Shown here one piece after another: positions 1 through 6,003 of a DNA stretch of 6,003 bases. Below the pieces are notes generated by a model. That model saw only the letters and a list, made by a program, of their open reading frames with translations, was not told the origin of the DNA and ran no database searches. Both the position numbers and the translations under genes were made by a program. The stretch covers positions 1 to 6,003 of the forward strand of contig VGIE01000157.1 of assembly GCA_016867955.1 (NCBI GenBank), given 5' to 3'. This DNA is from Betaproteobacteria bacterium. GTDB taxonomy: Bacteria; Pseudomonadota; Gammaproteobacteria; Burkholderiales; SG8-39. How positions within the stretch are numbered: the first letter of the stretch is position 1; each line of letters begins with the position of its first letter.

Positions 1-962
1 AGGTGAGCGTGAAGGTCCTCGGACTCCGGATTGACGTACAGCAGTCCGGTCACGATCTCGCCGGCCGCTTCGCGCTGCAGGAGGTAGTTCATCGCTTTGA
101 GCCGGTCTGACGGATCGTAGTCGGCGTGCAGCTTTCGCAGGCGTAACACCGAGCCGTCGTGCTGCACAACGTCCTTCACGGAGCCGGCCTCGTAATCGGT
201 CGTGATGGCGTCACGCCCCGGGAAGAAATCGATGCGGTTGACCGACTCGTTGTGTTCGCGCACGTAGTCGTAGCTGCGCGTCGATCCGGTGTGGTTGTTG
301 AATGCCACGCAGGGCGAAATGACGTCCATGAACGCCGAGCCCTGGTGCTCGATAGCGGCCTTGATCAGGGGAACCAGCTGCTGCTTGTCGCCCGAAAAAC
401 TGCGCGCCACGAAGGTGGCCCCCAGCTGCAGGGCGACCATCACCATGTCGATCGATTCATCGCTGTTCACGATGCCGCGTTTGGACTTGGATCCCTTGTC
501 GGCCGTCGCCGAGAACTGGCCCTTGGTCAGGCCGTAGACACCGTTGTTCTCCACGATATAGACCATGTTCACGCCGCGTCGGATGCTGTGAGCGAACTGC
601 CCGAATCCGATCGAGGCCGAGTCGCCGTCGCCGGAAACGCCAAGATAAAGCAGGTCGCGGTTGGCCAGATTGGCGCCGGTCAGCGCCGAGGGCATGCGGC
701 CGTGCACGGTATTGAAGCCATGCGAGCTGCCGAGGAAATAGTCGGGAGTTTTCGAGCTGCAGCCGATGCCGGACATTTTGGCGACCTTGTGCGGCTCAAT
801 GGCCAGCTCCCAACAGGCCTGGATGATGGCCGCGGAAATGGAGTCGTGGCCACAACCGGCACACAGAGTGGACACTCTGCCCTCGTAATCACGGCGGGTA
901 TATCCAAGCCGGTTGGTCGGCAGCGTAGGGTGATGGAGCTTCGGCTTCGCGAGATAGGTCAT
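1..962 (-). CDS. korB: 2-oxoacid (2-oxoglutarate):ferredoxin oxidoreductase beta subunit, C-terminus cut by the left edge
   Basis: The frame opens with ATG at 962-960 and stays open to the left edge, giving 320 visible residues; the last part of the protein is missing. It encodes the thiamine diphosphate and [4Fe-4S] subunit, where the 2-oxoacid is decarboxylated and the acyl group goes to CoA. The TPP signature is visible: GDGD at residues 111-114 followed by ENN at 138-140. Four cysteines sit where beta-subunit cluster ligands are expected: C34 and C37 (CAGCGHD), C68 (SGIGCSS) and C218 (SPC). HGRMPSALTGANLA (81-100 region) matches the family HGRxPxxxTG stretch. The start lies 34 bp after the korA stop, with AAAGG 5 nt upstream, so the two are probably cotranscribed. 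The 2-oxoglutarate preference is inferred from family resemblance; pyruvate or other 2-oxoacids cannot be excluded from sequence alone. Confidence 0.93.
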   Translation of the reverse strand, partial: MTYLAKPKLHHPTLPTNRLGYTRRDYEGRVSTLCAGCGHDSISAAIIQACWELAIEPHKVAKMSGIGCSSKTPDYFLGSSHGFNTVHGRMPSALTGANLANRDLLYLGVSGDGDSASIGFGQFAHSIRRGVNMVYIVENNGVYGLTKGQFSATADKGSKSKRGIVNSDESIDMVMVALQLGATFVARSFSGDKQQLVPLIKAAIEHQGSAFMDVISPCVAFNNHTGSTRSYDYVREHNESVNRIDFFPGRDAITTDYEAGSVKDVVQHDGSVLRLRKLHADYDPSDRLKAMNYLLQREAAGEIVTGLLYVNPESEDLHAH

Positions 963-996
963 GGGAACCTTTGGTATCGGACGGGAGAGCGCCGGG

Positions 997-2838
997 TCAG
1001 GCCGCCTTGCCCTTCTTGATCGGCTTGACGTTGAACACTGACAGGCGCTGCGCAATCTCGCCCACGATGAACCGCGCAGTGATCGGCGTGCCGTCGTAGT
1101 GCAGCACGGGCATCAGCTTGGCGGGGTCGACGGATCCCTCGTTGACGAGCAGGCAGCGCAGTTGCGCGTCGCGGTTCTGCTCGACGACGAACACTTGGTC
1201 GTGCTCCGCGATGAAGTCCATCGCAGACTCATGGAAAGGAAACGCCTTGATACGCAGCGCATCGACATGCAGCCCCTGCTCGTCCAGCCGGTCCAGGCAT
1301 TCGGCCATGGCCGGACTGGTCGAACCGTAGTAGATCACCCCGAAGCGCGTCTTCTTACTGGCATTGCGGAACGTCGGCTTGGGAACCAGTTCCTTCGCCG
1401 TTTCGAACTTGCGCTGCAATCTTTTCACATTGTAGAGATAGTCCGGACCGGCTTCGCTGTACTGCGCGTAGGCGTTACGGGTGGTGCCGCGCGTGAAGTA
1501 GCCGCCCTTGGTCGGGTGCGTCGCTGGCAGCGTGCGGTAGGGAATGCCGTCGCCGTCCACGTCCAGATAGCGTCCGAAGTCCTTGCCGGCATCCAGTTCC
1601 TCGGCGGTCATGACTTTGCCGCGGTCATAGTCGCGGCTGTCGTCCCAAGTTAATGGTTCGCAAAGGCGCTGGTTCATTCCGATGTCCAGGTCGGTCAACA
1701 CGAAGATCGGTGTCTGCAAACGGTCCGCGAGGTCCAGTGCCGCAGCGGAAAACTCGAAGCATTCGCGCGGATCCTCCGGGAACAGCACAACATGCTTGGT
1801 GTCCCCGTGCGATGCGTAGGCGCACGACAGTACGTCGGACTGCTGGGTACGGGTCGGCATGCCAGTCGACGGGCCGCCGCGCTGCACGTCGATGATGGTG
1901 CAGGGGATTTCGGCAAAATACGCAAGGCCGAGGAACTCCTGCATCAACGAGATTCCCGGCCCCGAAGTCGTGGTAAAGGCGCGAGCACCGTTCCAGCCGG
2001 CGCCTACCACAATGCCGATCGACGCCAGTTCGTCCTCAGCCTGCACGATCGCAAACTTATTCTTGCCAGTCACCGGGTCGACGCGCAGCTTCTCGCAGTA
2101 CTTGATGAACGCCTCGGCAAGCGAGGAGGACGGCGTGATCGGATACCACGCGCATACGCTGGCGCCGCCATAAACGCAGCCCAACGCCGCCGCCGCGTTG
2201 CCTTCGATGAGAATCTTGTTTCCGACCTTGTCCGCCTTCTGTACGCGCAGGCCGATCGGGCACTTGTGGTTGTTCCTGGCGTACTCGTAGCCAAGTTGCA
2301 GTGCGTGGATATTCGACTTCAGCAGCTTTTCCTTGCCGCGGTACTGGTCGCCGATCACACCGGCAATCAGTTCACGATCCATTTCCAGCAACGCTGCCAG
2401 TGCCCCAACGTACATGATGTTCTTGAACAGCTGGCGTTGCCTGGAATCAGTGTAGGTGGCGTTGCAGATCTCTGTGAGCGGGACCCCGATCACGTTGATG
2501 TCGTCACGGAACTTCGACTTCGGCATGGGCTTGGATGAATCGTAGAACAGGTATCCGCCCGGCTCGAGCTCCTTGACGTCCGCGTCCCAGGTCTGCGGAT
2601 TCATCGCCACCATGAGATCGATGCCCCCGCGTCGCCCCAGATAGCCCGCCTCCGAGACGCGCACCTCATACCATGTGGGCAGGCCCTGGATGTTGGATGG
2701 GAAGATGTTGCGCGGGCTTACCGGAACACCATGTCGAAGTATCGACTTCGCAAAGGTCTCATTGGCCGAGGCGGAGCCGGAACCGTTGACGTTGGCAAAT
2801 TTCACGACGAAGTCGTTGTTGGCCGCGATTGGTTTCAT
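997..2838 (-). CDS. korA: 2-oxoacid (2-oxoglutarate):ferredoxin oxidoreductase, fused gamma-alpha subunit
   Basis: The 613-residue product is a fusion of the gamma domain (about residues 1-190) and the alpha domain (about 200-600) of 2-oxoacid:ferredoxin oxidoreductases. The gamma part starts with the typical FANVNGSGSASAN stretch (15-26) and NIFPSNIQGLPTW (44-56). The alpha part shows YPITPSSS (232-239), the loop that helps bind the 2-oxoacid, QAEDE (266-270) and GGPSTGMPTRTQQSD (321-335), usual in KorA-type proteins. It has no ferredoxin-like CxxCxxCxxxCP motif, so it relies on KorB and the upstream FAD protein for electron transfer. With KorB it should convert 2-oxoglutarate plus CoA to succinyl-CoA plus CO2, or the reverse. 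The ATG at 2838 places the gamma motif at its usual distance from the N-terminus, and an in-frame stop lies 9 codons upstream. No clear Shine-Dalgarno precedes it, which is odd. It lies 53 bp after the FAD subunit gene and 34 bp before korB. Substrate identity is inferred. Confidence 0.94.
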   Translation of the reverse strand: MKPIAANNDFVVKFANVNGSGSASANETFAKSILRHGVPVSPRNIFPSNIQGLPTWYEVRVSEAGYLGRRGGIDLMVAMNPQTWDADVKELEPGGYLFYDSSKPMPKSKFRDDINVIGVPLTEICNATYTDSRQRQLFKNIMYVGALAALLEMDRELIAGVIGDQYRGKEKLLKSNIHALQLGYEYARNNHKCPIGLRVQKADKVGNKILIEGNAAAALGCVYGGASVCAWYPITPSSSLAEAFIKYCEKLRVDPVTGKNKFAIVQAEDELASIGIVVGAGWNGARAFTTTSGPGISLMQEFLGLAYFAEIPCTIIDVQRGGPSTGMPTRTQQSDVLSCAYASHGDTKHVVLFPEDPRECFEFSAAALDLADRLQTPIFVLTDLDIGMNQRLCEPLTWDDSRDYDRGKVMTAEELDAGKDFGRYLDVDGDGIPYRTLPATHPTKGGYFTRGTTRNAYAQYSEAGPDYLYNVKRLQRKFETAKELVPKPTFRNASKKTRFGVIYYGSTSPAMAECLDRLDEQGLHVDALRIKAFPFHESAMDFIAEHDQVFVVEQNRDAQLRCLLVNEGSVDPAKLMPVLHYDGTPITARFIVGEIAQRLSVFNVKPIKKGKAA

Positions 2839-2870
2839 GAATGGAATTCGCTTATTGGCTGATTACTTGC

Positions 2871-2887
2871 AGCGCCCGTCGGGCACT
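2871..2887 (-). other. Intercistronic hairpin between the FAD subunit gene and korA
   Basis: On the transcribed strand AGTGCCC, GAC, GGGCGCT can fold into a 7-bp stem (one G-U pair) with a 3-nt loop. It starts 4 nt after the TGA of the FAD subunit gene and ends 32 nt before the korA ATG. No U-tract follows, so it does not look like a full intrinsic terminator. It could be an mRNA processing or stability element that sets subunit ratios, which is inference only. Confidence 0.5.
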
Positions 2888-2891
2888 CGGA

Positions 2892-4715
2892 TCAGGCTGC
2901 CTGTTTCACCGGAATGTAGTTGTCCCGGCAGGCTGGACCCGCCGTCGCCATGTTGATGAGGGTCTTCTGCATGTCCCACGCCCCGGTGGGGCAGCGTTCC
3001 GCACACAAGCCGCAATGCAGGCAGACGTCCTCGTCCTTGACCATCACCCGCCTGGTCTTCAGTTCGGGGGACACGTACAGGTCCTGAGTCAGGTTGTTGG
3101 CGGGCGCCACCAGCCGCTTGCGCAGGTCGTCCTCCTCGCCATTGGTCGTGAAAGTTATGCAGTCCATCGGGCAGATGTCGACGCATGCATCGCATTCGAT
3201 GCATGCGTCCTTGGAAAACACCGTCTGGACGTCGCAGTTGAGGCAGCGTTGCGCTTCCTTGAATGCGGTGGATGGGTCGAAGCCCATCTCGACTTCGACC
3301 TTGATGTTCTTCAGGGTGATCTGCGTGTCGCGCCATGGCACCTTGAAGCGCACATCGTTGGACACCTGATTGTCGTAGCTCCACTCATGGATGCCCATCT
3401 TCTGTGAAAGCAGGTTCACCATCGGCGGGGGGCGCTTGCTGAGGTCCTCGCCATTGCAGAACTTGTCGATCGAAATGGCTGCATCATGGCCGTGCGCCAC
3501 GGCCCAGATGATGTTCTTGGGGCCAAACGCCGCATCGCCGCCAAAGAACACGTTGGGAATCGTCGACTGCATGGTCTTGTCTTCGACCTTGGGCATGCCC
3601 CATTTGTCGAACTCGATGCCGATGTCGCGTTCGATCCACGGAAACGCATTCTCCTGGCCGACCGCGATCAGCACGTCATCGCATTCGAAAAGCTGGTCCG
3701 GCTCCCCGGTGGGGACCAGATTTCGGCGCCCCTTGTCGTCATAGACAGCCTTGACCTTCTCGAAGGTCATTCCGGAAAGCTTTCCATTGCTGTGGACAAA
3801 GCTCTTGGGGACCAGGTAATTGAGGATCGGGATCCCTTCGTGGATCGCGTCCTCCTTCTCCCACGGAGACGCTTTCATCTCCTCGAAGCCCGACCGCACA
3901 ATGACTTTCACATCATCGCCACCCAGTCGGCGCGAAGTTCTGCAGCAGTCCATCGCGGTATTGCCGCCGCCCAAGACGATGACGCGCTTCCCGATCTTTT
4001 CGATGTGTCCGAACGATACCGAGGACAGCCAGTCGATGCCGAGATGGATGTTCTTCGCGGCTTCCTTTCGGCCCGGCACATCGAGGTCGCGGCCGCGTGG
4101 CGCACCGGTTCCAACAAAGATCGCGTCGTAGCCTTCCGAGAGCACGGACTTCAGCGAATCGATCCGCTGTCCGGCACGGAAATCGACGCCGAGACCGAGA
4201 ATGTAGCCCGTCTCCTCGTCGATCACCTCCTCCGGCAGGCGAAAACGCGGAATCTGCGAACGGATCATTCCGCCCGCACGCTTGTCGGAATCAAACACCG
4301 TGACGCTGTAGCCCAGCGGTGCCAGATCGCGCGCGACCGTAAGGGACGCGGGTCCCGCCCCAATGCACGCGACCCGCTTTCCGTTCTTCTTGCCCGGGAC
4401 TTCGGGGAGGCGCGACGAGATGTCGTCCTTGTAATCGGCAGCGACGCGCTTCAGCCTGCAGATCGCGACGGGCTCCTTGGAGGCTTCTTCCTCGACCCTT
4501 CCCCGGCGGCAGGCGGGTTCACAGGGCCGGTCGCAGGTGCGCCCGAGGATTCCGGGGAACACATTGGACTTCCAGTTGATCATGTAGGCATCACTGTACC
4601 GGCCATGCGCAATCAACCTGATGTATTCAGGAACCGGGGTATGGGCCGGGCACGCCCACTGACAATCTACAACTTTATGAAAATAACTGGGGTCGCCTAT
4701 TTCGGTGGGCTTCAA
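2892..4715 (-). CDS. GltD-like FAD/NAD(P)H oxidoreductase subunit with C-terminal two-cluster ferredoxin module
   Basis: Likely the subunit linking KorAB to NAD(P)H. With the TTG at 4715 it has 607 residues, about 66 kDa. Domains in order: a GltD/dihydropyrimidine dehydrogenase-type N-terminal Fe-S domain with cysteines 18, 22, 61, 65, 69 and 86 (CQWACPAHTPVPEYI, then CDRPCEPAC); an FAD Rossmann motif GAGPAS (119-124); an NAD(P) Rossmann motif GGGNTAMD (249-256); the second FAD motif GGDAA (392-396); CLNC (491-494); and two ferredoxin motifs, CIECDACVDICP (505-516) and CLHCGLCAERCP (565-576). The frame is open up to a TTG at 4847 (651 residues), but those extra 44 residues do not look like the family and no good RBS serves that start. 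The TTG at 4715 has AGGAGA 7 nt upstream and begins MKPTEIGDPSYFHKVVDC, close to the conserved domain. First gene of the putative operon. As I recall, the third (FAD) subunit of the Azoarcus evansii 2-oxoglutarate:NADP+ oxidoreductase is similar in size and cofactors. Cofactor preference (NADP or NAD) is not readable with certainty. Confidence 0.9.
   Translation of the reverse strand: MKPTEIGDPSYFHKVVDCQWACPAHTPVPEYIRLIAHGRYSDAYMINWKSNVFPGILGRTCDRPCEPACRRGRVEEEASKEPVAICRLKRVAADYKDDISSRLPEVPGKKNGKRVACIGAGPASLTVARDLAPLGYSVTVFDSDKRAGGMIRSQIPRFRLPEEVIDEETGYILGLGVDFRAGQRIDSLKSVLSEGYDAIFVGTGAPRGRDLDVPGRKEAAKNIHLGIDWLSSVSFGHIEKIGKRVIVLGGGNTAMDCCRTSRRLGGDDVKVIVRSGFEEMKASPWEKEDAIHEGIPILNYLVPKSFVHSNGKLSGMTFEKVKAVYDDKGRRNLVPTGEPDQLFECDDVLIAVGQENAFPWIERDIGIEFDKWGMPKVEDKTMQSTIPNVFFGGDAAFGPKNIIWAVAHGHDAAISIDKFCNGEDLSKRPPPMVNLLSQKMGIHEWSYDNQVSNDVRFKVPWRDTQITLKNIKVEVEMGFDPSTAFKEAQRCLNCDVQTVFSKDACIECDACVDICPMDCITFTTNGEEDDLRKRLVAPANNLTQDLYVSPELKTRRVMVKDEDVCLHCGLCAERCPTGAWDMQKTLINMATAGPACRDNYIPVKQAA
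3180..3209. repeat. Perfect 13-bp inverted repeat with 4-nt loop inside a coding region
   Basis: The left arm GACGCATGCATCG (3180-3192) and right arm CGATGCATGCGTC (3197-3209) are perfect reverse complements around CATT. On the mRNA strand this is a 13-bp stem with an AAUG loop. It coincides exactly with ten codons, D-A-C-I-E-C-D-A-C-V (residues 503-512), of the first ferredoxin motif of the FAD subunit. Part of the symmetry comes from the repeated Asp-Ala-Cys tripeptide, both copies using GCATGC for Ala-Cys. Confidence 0.9.
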
Positions 4716-4722
4716 GAGCAGG

Positions 4723-4728
4723 TCTCCT
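4723..4728 (-). promoter_or_regulatory. Strong Shine-Dalgarno deciding a TTG start
   Basis: Read on the minus strand this is AGGAGA, followed by 7 nt and then TTG at 4715-4713. It is the best ribosome binding site in the window. It selects the TTG at 4715 over the upstream ATG codons at 4799 and 4817 and the TTG at 4847, whose upstream sequences carry no comparable motif (4847 has only AGGA at a longer spacing). Confidence 0.65.
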
Positions 4729-5142
4729 AGGGCGCTTGGCCAATTTCCGGGCGTTGTATGGGTCCGAGTGAGCCACAACGGCAGCAGAAAGTCGGTCATG
4801 GTACCGCGTGCGTGCATCAGTGAAAAGGGCTTTATATTCAGACTCAAGGACCCAATTCCTGAGACGGCACAGAGGTCAATAGGTCCAAGTCAATGATCTG
4901 GTGCACGCGAGGTGTGCTTGAGGGCGGCGAGCGCAGGCACGCAATCCCCGGCCCACTCTGCCCGCAGCCGGAAAAGCGTCTGCCGTTCAGTATCTTGGGC
5001 CGGTGCGTCCAGAAAGGCAGCGCGTCCCCCCTCACGGCGCTTGGTGCGCGACCCTGGTCGTCTACAGGACTGGCGGCCAGAATACGCGTGGAACATGGAT
5101 TGCTGCACAAATAATCCCATAGCGCAGAACGCGCTTGCCCGG
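4729..5142. other. Gene-poor stretch between sspB and the oxidoreductase operon
   Basis: I find no recognisable protein, tRNA or other structured RNA here. On the minus strand one frame is open from within sspB to a TGA at 4890-4892, and its last roughly 50 codons look mildly coding-like, but no start with a ribosome binding site supports a gene and I recognise no family. A weak 5-bp stem (AGCGC/GCGCT) at 5121-5135 lies just after the sspB stop without a U-tract. A minus-strand TATAAA at 4836-4831 could be a -10 element, but no acceptable -35 lies 16-18 bp upstream of it. The stretch should contain the promoter of the oxidoreductase operon, which I cannot place with confidence. Confidence 0.6.
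4941..4955 (-). promoter_or_regulatory. Possible sigma-54-type -24/-12 element
   Basis: Read on the minus strand this is TGGGCCG, GGGA, TTGC. Compared with the consensus TGGCACG-N4-TTGC, it matches at 9 of 11 defined positions, including the GG and GC with correct spacing. It points toward the oxidoreductase operon, about 225 nt upstream of the TTG at 4715. GC-rich sequence can produce such matches by chance, and I identified no activator site, so this is only a candidate. Confidence 0.22.
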
Positions 5143-5583
5143 CTATTTGACCCGACGCAGGACCGGCTTTCCCGGCTTGGGCGGGGGGGAAGGCTCATCG
5201 GACCCTGGTGAAACTGCCTCCGAGGGCTTCACCTGGCCTTCGGCCCCATCAGAGGCAGGGTCGGAGACCCCCGCAACATCGAACGACATGCCCTGTCCAT
5301 TCTCGCGCGCGTAGATTGCCGCGACCCGGGCAACGGGTATCGACAATTCGCGCGCAACCCCGGCGAACCGGGCGGTAAATTCGATGGTTTCGTTACCCAT
5401 GGACATGCGCGACGTCGCCAGCGGGCCAACGTTCAGGACGATTTCTCCGTCGCGTACGTATTCCATTGGCACGTTTGTCACGGTGTCCACGAAGACCGAG
5501 AGGTAGGGCGTGAACCCGTTGTCGACGCACCACTCGTAGAGGGCGCGCAAGAGGTACGGCTTTGTGGAAGTAATTTCAGCCAA
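5143..5583 (-). CDS. sspB: ClpXP protease specificity-enhancing factor SspB
   Basis: The 146-residue cytoplasmic adaptor delivers ssrA-tagged and other substrates to ClpXP. The folded substrate-binding domain covers about residues 5-105: STKPYLLRALYEWCVDNGFTPYLSVFVD near the N-terminus (written here in two known blocks, STKPYLLRALYEW and DNGFTPYLSV), DGEIVLNV (45-52), FTARFAGVARE (69-79) and VAAIYARENGQGM (87-99). A flexible Pro/Ser/Glu-rich linker follows (about 106-139), and the protein ends in PVLRRVK, a clear match to the C-terminal ClpX-binding peptide of SspB. The start is taken as TTG at 5583, giving MAEITSTKPY; no ATG or GTG lies in frame near the conserved N-terminus, and longer versions would run through the spacer into the end of sspA. 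No good Shine-Dalgarno precedes this TTG. It follows sspA by 82 bp, the usual sspAB order, so the two are probably cotranscribed. Confidence 0.93.
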   Translation of the reverse strand: MAEITSTKPYLLRALYEWCVDNGFTPYLSVFVDTVTNVPMEYVRDGEIVLNVGPLATSRMSMGNETIEFTARFAGVARELSIPVARVAAIYARENGQGMSFDVAGVSDPASDGAEGQVKPSEAVSPGSDEPSPPPKPGKPVLRRVK

Positions 5584-5665
5584 GGCTGTTCTGCCGAAAC
5601 AGGGAAGCAGAGCTCCAACTAACCACTGTGCGCGATTCGAAGATGTGTCCGGTTGTCGGAGCGCA

Positions 5666-6003
5666 TTACTTCCGCATGACCTTTTCGGACGGCGTGAGCG
5701 CTTCAATGAAAGCGGGGCGCGAAAAAAGGCGCTCCGCATACTTCATCAGCGGTGCGGCGGACTTTGGCAATGAAAGACCGTAATGATCGAGTCGCCAGAG
5801 CAGCGGCGAGATAGCCACATCCAGCATTGAGAACTCCTCGCCCAGCATGAACTTCTGTTTCTGGAATACCGGGGAGAGCTCCGTCAGGCGGTCGGACACC
5901 TGCTGCCTCGCCCGATCCTGCTGCTTCTGATTACCGTGCTCCAGCGCATCGATCTGACTGAACAGTTCTACCTCGAAATTGAACAGGAACAATCTGGCAC
6001 GAG
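5666..6003 (-). CDS. sspA: Stringent starvation protein A (RNA polymerase-associated, GST fold), N-terminus cut by the right edge
   Basis: The frame is open from the right edge to a TAA at 5666-5668, giving 111 visible residues of the alpha-helical C-terminal domain of the glutathione S-transferase fold; the thioredoxin-like N-terminal domain lies outside the window. Visible blocks are RARLFLFNFEVELF at the start, PVFQKQKFMLGEEFSMLDVAISPLLWRLD in the middle (FMLGEEFSMLDVAI followed by PLLWRLD, the conserved GST C-terminal core) and SRPAFIEALTPSEKVMRK near the end (FIEALTPSEKVMRK closes the protein). This matches SspA, which binds RNA polymerase and alters promoter choice in stationary phase and starvation; it is not expected to act as a glutathione transferase. 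The RARLFLFNFE form is typical of betaproteobacterial SspA as I recall it. In many beta- and gammaproteobacteria sspAB lies near the cytochrome bc1 genes, which cannot be seen here. Confidence 0.94.
   Translation of the reverse strand, partial: RARLFLFNFEVELFSQIDALEHGNQKQQDRARQQVSDRLTELSPVFQKQKFMLGEEFSMLDVAISPLLWRLDHYGLSLPKSAAPLMKYAERLFSRPAFIEALTPSEKVMRK

Noticed and set aside
159..1019. A 286-codon open frame on the plus strand
   Set aside because: It is antisense to korB and the end of korA, with no domain and no convincing start. The minus-strand frame carries the TPP motif and Fe-S ligands.
1792..2538. A 248-codon open frame on the plus strand, and a 184-codon frame at 1099-1653
   Set aside because: Both are antisense shadows of korA with low-complexity, Arg/Val/Ala-rich translations and no family resemblance.
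3486..4730. A 414-codon open frame on the plus strand
   Set aside because: It lies antisense to the FAD subunit gene, whose product has a full set of clear motifs. Long antisense frames are expected opposite GC-rich genes, and its translation shows no recognisable domain.
4831..4836. Sigma-70 -10 element (TATAAA on the minus strand) for the oxidoreductase operon
   Set aside because: The hexamers 16-18 bp upstream are GAATTG, GGAATT and AGGAAT, none of them close to TTGACA, so a promoter is not supported by sequence alone.
5121..5135. Possible terminator after sspB
   Set aside because: The stem is only 5 bp and no U-tract follows on the transcribed strand, so it cannot be called an intrinsic terminator.
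4848..5142. A tRNA or small structured RNA gene in the gap
   Set aside because: I found no T-loop GTTCGA-type motif, no acceptor stem pairing and no CCA-like end on either strand. Only short hairpins were seen.

Overview
The window looks like chromosomal DNA of a betaproteobacterium. The visible SspA half and the SspB core are of the betaproteobacterial type, the base composition is GC-rich (about 60% by eye), and an aerobe/denitrifier-style 2-oxoacid oxidoreductase operon follows. This placement rests on recalled family features, not on a search. All supported genes lie on the minus strand, so transcription runs from right to left. I saw no mobile element, CRISPR array, tRNA or rRNA.

Reading in the direction of transcription: (1) 6003-5666 is the C-terminal half of sspA (RNA polymerase-associated stringent starvation protein A), cut by the right edge. 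(2) 5583-5143 is sspB, the ClpXP adaptor, complete, with a probable TTG start. (3) 5142-4716 is about 430 bp without a convincing gene; it should hold the end of the ssp transcript and the control region of the next operon. (4) 4715-2892 is a GltD-like FAD/NAD(P)H oxidoreductase with a C-terminal two-cluster ferredoxin module, probably starting at a TTG behind a strong ribosome binding site. (5) 2838-997 is korA, a fused gamma-alpha subunit of a 2-oxoacid (probably 2-oxoglutarate):ferredoxin oxidoreductase. (6) 962 to the left edge is korB, the TPP and Fe-S beta subunit, cut by the window.

Genes 4 to 6 form a three-subunit module. KorAB oxidises a 2-oxoacid with CoA on TPP and passes electrons to the single KorB cluster. 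KorAB has no ferredoxin-like subunit of its own; the FAD protein supplies ferredoxin clusters, FAD and an NAD(P) site. The layout fits a 2-oxoglutarate:NADP+ oxidoreductase of the kind I recall from denitrifying aromatic degraders (Azoarcus evansii, with the related two-subunit enzyme of Thauera aromatica). It is therefore probably a known but uncommon system rather than a new one.

The most unexpected DNA structure is a perfect 13-bp inverted repeat with a 4-nt loop inside the ferredoxin motif codons of the FAD subunit (3180-3209). Other points worth checking are a 7-bp hairpin between the FAD subunit gene and korA, the two TTG starts, and a possible sigma-54-like element in the 430-bp gap.
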